Shown here piece by piece: positions 62,082-64,000 of a stretch of 64,000 nt of DNA. Both the position numbers and the translations under genes were made by a program. How positions within the stretch are numbered: the stretch's first letter is position 1; every line of letters begins with the position of its first letter. The DNA comes from an uncultured Flavobacteriaceae bacterium. GTDB lineage: Bacteria > Bacteroidota > Bacteroidia > Flavobacteriales > Flavobacteriaceae. A model generated the notes under the pieces. It did no database searches. It was given only the letters and a program-made list of their open reading frames with translations, and was not told the origin of the DNA. The DNA lies in contig CANLRK010000001.1 of assembly GCA_947493535.1 (NCBI GenBank), positions 310,001-374,000 of the forward strand. Reading direction: 5' to 3'.

Positions 62082-63216
62082 TATTTATAAACCCTAATAT
62101 TTTTTCTATAACCATATCCTGCTCTTTATTTGTTAATCTAGGATACATAGGTAAACTAATACATTTTGAATAATATTTCTCTGAGTTAGTTAAACCTGCA
62201 TTTCCATAGCCTATTTCTTGGTAATAAGGCAGTCTATGAACCGGTATATAATGTATTTGAGCAAATATTTTTTGGTCTCTTAAATAATCATATAACTCTT
62301 TTCTATTGTCTACTTCTATTACAAATAAATGATGTGCGTTATAATATCCTTTAGGTAGTTCTTGAAACTTTATTTTTCCTTTAAACGCAATTTTATATCT
62401 GCTTGCTATTTCATTACGTTTCTTAACACCTTCTTCATTCTTAGCTAGCTGAGTAATCCCTAAAGCCGACTGAATATCTGTTAACCTGTAATTAAAACCT
62501 AATTCTTGCATTTCATAAAACCAACCTCCGTGGTTTTCACTCATGTTTTCTTTAGTGATTCCATGAGTACGAAGCAGCATCAATTTTTTATAAAGTTCTT
62601 CAGAGTTTGTTGTTAACATTCCCCCTTCACCACACGCTATATGTTTTACTGGATGAAATGAAAACACCCCTATATCTGCATAAACTCCATTTCCACATTT
62701 CTGCTCAACTCCATTAGAATCTGTAAAAAAACCTCCTGGAGCGTGGCAAGCATCTTCAATAATCCATAAATCATGCTCTTTAGCTAAACCTCTAAATTTT
62801 TCTAAATCAACTGGAAGTCCCGCAAAATCAACAGGAATTATTCCTTTGAAAAACCCTTTAGGTTTGCTTTCTATAAGCTCTTTTGTCTTTTCAAAAGATA
62901 ATAAATAGGTGTCTGGATCTATATCTGCAAACCAAACTTCTCCTTTAGCAAACCGAACACAATTAGCACTAGCAGCAAAAGTAATTGGTGTAGTTACAAC
63001 TCGCTCTCCTTCTTTTAAGCCTAAAGCCAATACAGCAATATGTAATGCAGAAGTAGCGTTATTTACAGCAACTGCATATTTAGCCCCAACATAATCAGCA
63101 AATTTTTCTTCAAACTCTTTTACTTTAGGACCTTGAGTTAAAAAATCTGCTTGAAGTGTTTCTACAACTGCATCTATATCTGTTTGGTCAATATGTTGTC
63201 TTCCGTATGGAATCAT
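62074..63216 (-). CDS. pseC: UDP-4-amino-4,6-dideoxy-N-acetyl-altrosamine transaminase
   Basis: 380 residues, PLP aminotransferase of the DegT family. N-terminal IPYGRQHIDQTDIDAVVETL is a PseC hallmark. The aspartate block is LWIIEDACHAPGG; the PLP Lys is in FSFHPVKHIACGEGG (about residue 191). It aminates the 4-keto product of PseB. The start overlaps the pseB stop by one base (TAATG), so the two are translationally coupled. Confidence 0.94.
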   Translation of the reverse strand: MIPYGRQHIDQTDIDAVVETLQADFLTQGPKVKEFEEKFADYVGAKYAVAVNNATSALHIAVLALGLKEGERVVTTPITFAASANCVRFAKGEVWFADIDPDTYLLSFEKTKELIESKPKGFFKGIIPVDFAGLPVDLEKFRGLAKEHDLWIIEDACHAPGGFFTDSNGVEQKCGNGVYADIGVFSFHPVKHIACGEGGMLTTNSEELYKKLMLLRTHGITKENMSENHGGWFYEMQELGFNYRLTDIQSALGITQLAKNEEGVKKRNEIASRYKIAFKGKIKFQELPKGYYNAHHLFVIEVDNRKELYDYLRDQKIFAQIHYIPVHRLPYYQEIGYGNAGLTNSEKYYSKCISLPMYPRLTNKEQDMVIEKILGFINNG

Positions 63217-64000
63217 TACACTTCAAAATTAGGGTCTACAAATCTCTTTACATTCTCACGTAAAGACGCTATAGTTTCCCACTCAGTATTATCTCCAGAA
63301 TTGTAGCTAAACCCATCTTTAACTCGTTTAGCGCCAAAGTGCTTGACAAAGTCATCTAAATTGAAGGTAGGTTTTTGAGGTATAATAGCATAGTATTTTC
63401 CTAAGTCCCATGTATTTAATGAGTCTGAAACAGTAATCATTTCTTCATGTAATTTTTCTCCAGGTCTTATACCTACTATCTTCTGCTCGCACTCAGGAGC
63501 TATAGCTGTAGCTACATCTGTAATTTTATATGACGGTATCTTAGGGACAAATATTTCACCTCCCCAAGCGTTTTCTAAAGCATTCATTACCATTTCTACA
63601 CCATCATCTAGAGATATATTAAATCTCGTCATCCTATCATCCGTGATAGGTAATACCCCTTCTTTTCTTTTCTTTAAAAAGAATGGCATAACAGATCCGT
63701 TAGACCCCATTACGTTACCATAACGAACAACAGAAAAACGAATATCTCTTTTTCCTTTTATATTATTAGCTGCAACAAATAGCTTGTCCGATGCTAATTT
63801 TGTAGCACCATATAAATTAATCGGGGCTGCTGCTTTATCAGTGGATAACGCTACTACATCACTCACTCCGCATGCCAATGCTGCGTCAATAACATTTTCT
63901 GCACCTATAATATTTGTGTTAACACATTCCATAGGATTATATTCAGCTATGTGAACATGTTTCATCGCTGCTGCATGTATAACAACATCTATACCTTCGA
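63216..64000 (-). CDS. pseB: UDP-GlcNAc 4,6-dehydratase / 5-epimerase, C-terminal part (continues past window end)
   Basis: The frame stays open to the window edge: before the ATG at 63965 the codons read EGIDVVIHAAA, the conserved run that precedes MKHVHIAEYNPMEC in PseB. The catalytic Tyr/Lys are in NLYGATKLASDK, and STDKAAAP and SVVRYGNVMGSNGSVMPFF are family blocks. The first step of pseudaminic acid synthesis converts UDP-GlcNAc to the inverted 4-keto-6-deoxy sugar. The NAD-binding N-terminus lies outside the window. Confidence 0.93.
   Translation of the reverse strand, partial: EGIDVVIHAAAMKHVHIAEYNPMECVNTNIIGAENVIDAALACGVSDVVALSTDKAAAPINLYGATKLASDKLFVAANNIKGKRDIRFSVVRYGNVMGSNGSVMPFFLKKRKEGVLPITDDRMTRFNISLDDGVEMVMNALENAWGGEIFVPKIPSYKITDVATAIAPECEQKIVGIRPGEKLHEEMITVSDSLNTWDLGKYYAIIPQKPTFNLDDFVKHFGAKRVKDGFSYNSGDNTEWETIASLRENVKRFVDPNFEV

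Overview
The window looks like part of a marine-type flavobacterial chromosome (Bacteroidota, family Flavobacteriaceae). The evidence is the very A/T-rich composition, the gliding and type IX secretion lipoprotein SprE, the IPExxxVDY-pyk pair, DUF4254-type and bactofilin genes, a split ATP synthase operon, and the Bacteroidota promoter signature (-7 box TAnnTTTG), which can be read by eye in front of at least 14 genes. I see no tRNA, rRNA, CRISPR array, insertion sequence or prophage.

Layout. 1-4.4 kb: the end of a TonB-dependent receptor, then umuC, umuD, a CYTH phosphatase-like gene and dinB (translesion synthesis). 4.4-6.3 kb: pyk with its IPExxxVDY companion. 6.4-9.3 kb: an SPFH-GYF2 protein, a zinc-ribbon membrane protein and a methyltransferase. 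9.4-14.1 kb: an ABC-F ATPase, a PhnA-domain protein, an ALDH7-type aldehyde dehydrogenase and a small lipoprotein. 14.2-23 kb: sprE, a bactofilin, two small AtpI-like membrane genes and atpB-E-F-H-A-G on the minus strand; atpD and atpC are not here. 23.1-25 kb: a PadR operon with two membrane proteins and a palindromic operator. 25.1-31 kb: a PaaE-like reductase, a structured intergenic element, and three tandem secreted proteins with S74 intramolecular-chaperone domains. 31-35.3 kb: a GT9 glycosyltransferase, DUF4254, two small flavobacterial membrane families and purD.

35.3-64 kb is one large surface-polysaccharide locus. A short plus-strand arm (CapK-like ligase, wecB, GT4) converges on a long minus-strand arm. 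Read in its direction of transcription, the long arm begins with pseB (cut by the window edge), pseC, pseF, pseG, an N-formyltransferase in the usual place of pseH, and pseI. It continues with a capsule-type glycosyltransferase, an asparagine-synthase-like enzyme without the glutaminase cysteine, and two left-handed beta-helix acyltransferases. Next come a polymerase, a beta-helix lipoprotein, an O-antigen-ligase-like protein, a second paralogous beta-helix lipoprotein, a Wzx flippase and a second polymerase. It ends with a GT4, a large phosphoglycosyl transferase, a PglC-like small one, an aminotransferase, ugd, UDP-xylose synthase and a second large phosphoglycosyl transferase.

How the genes fit together: the pse genes should make a CMP-activated pseudaminic acid, probably with an N-formyl group. 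The amidotransferase-like and acyltransferase genes would decorate it, and the Wzx/Wzy system would export and polymerise the glycan. The strongest candidates for something undescribed are (i) the paired beta-helix lipoproteins interleaved with polymerase and ligase genes, (ii) the formyl-pseudaminate route with its amidotransferase-like neighbour, (iii) the tandem S74 secreted proteins with a three-way-junction element upstream, and (iv) the TAtnTTTr-N4-ATG start arrangement shared by three neighbouring genes of the umu/CYTH region.
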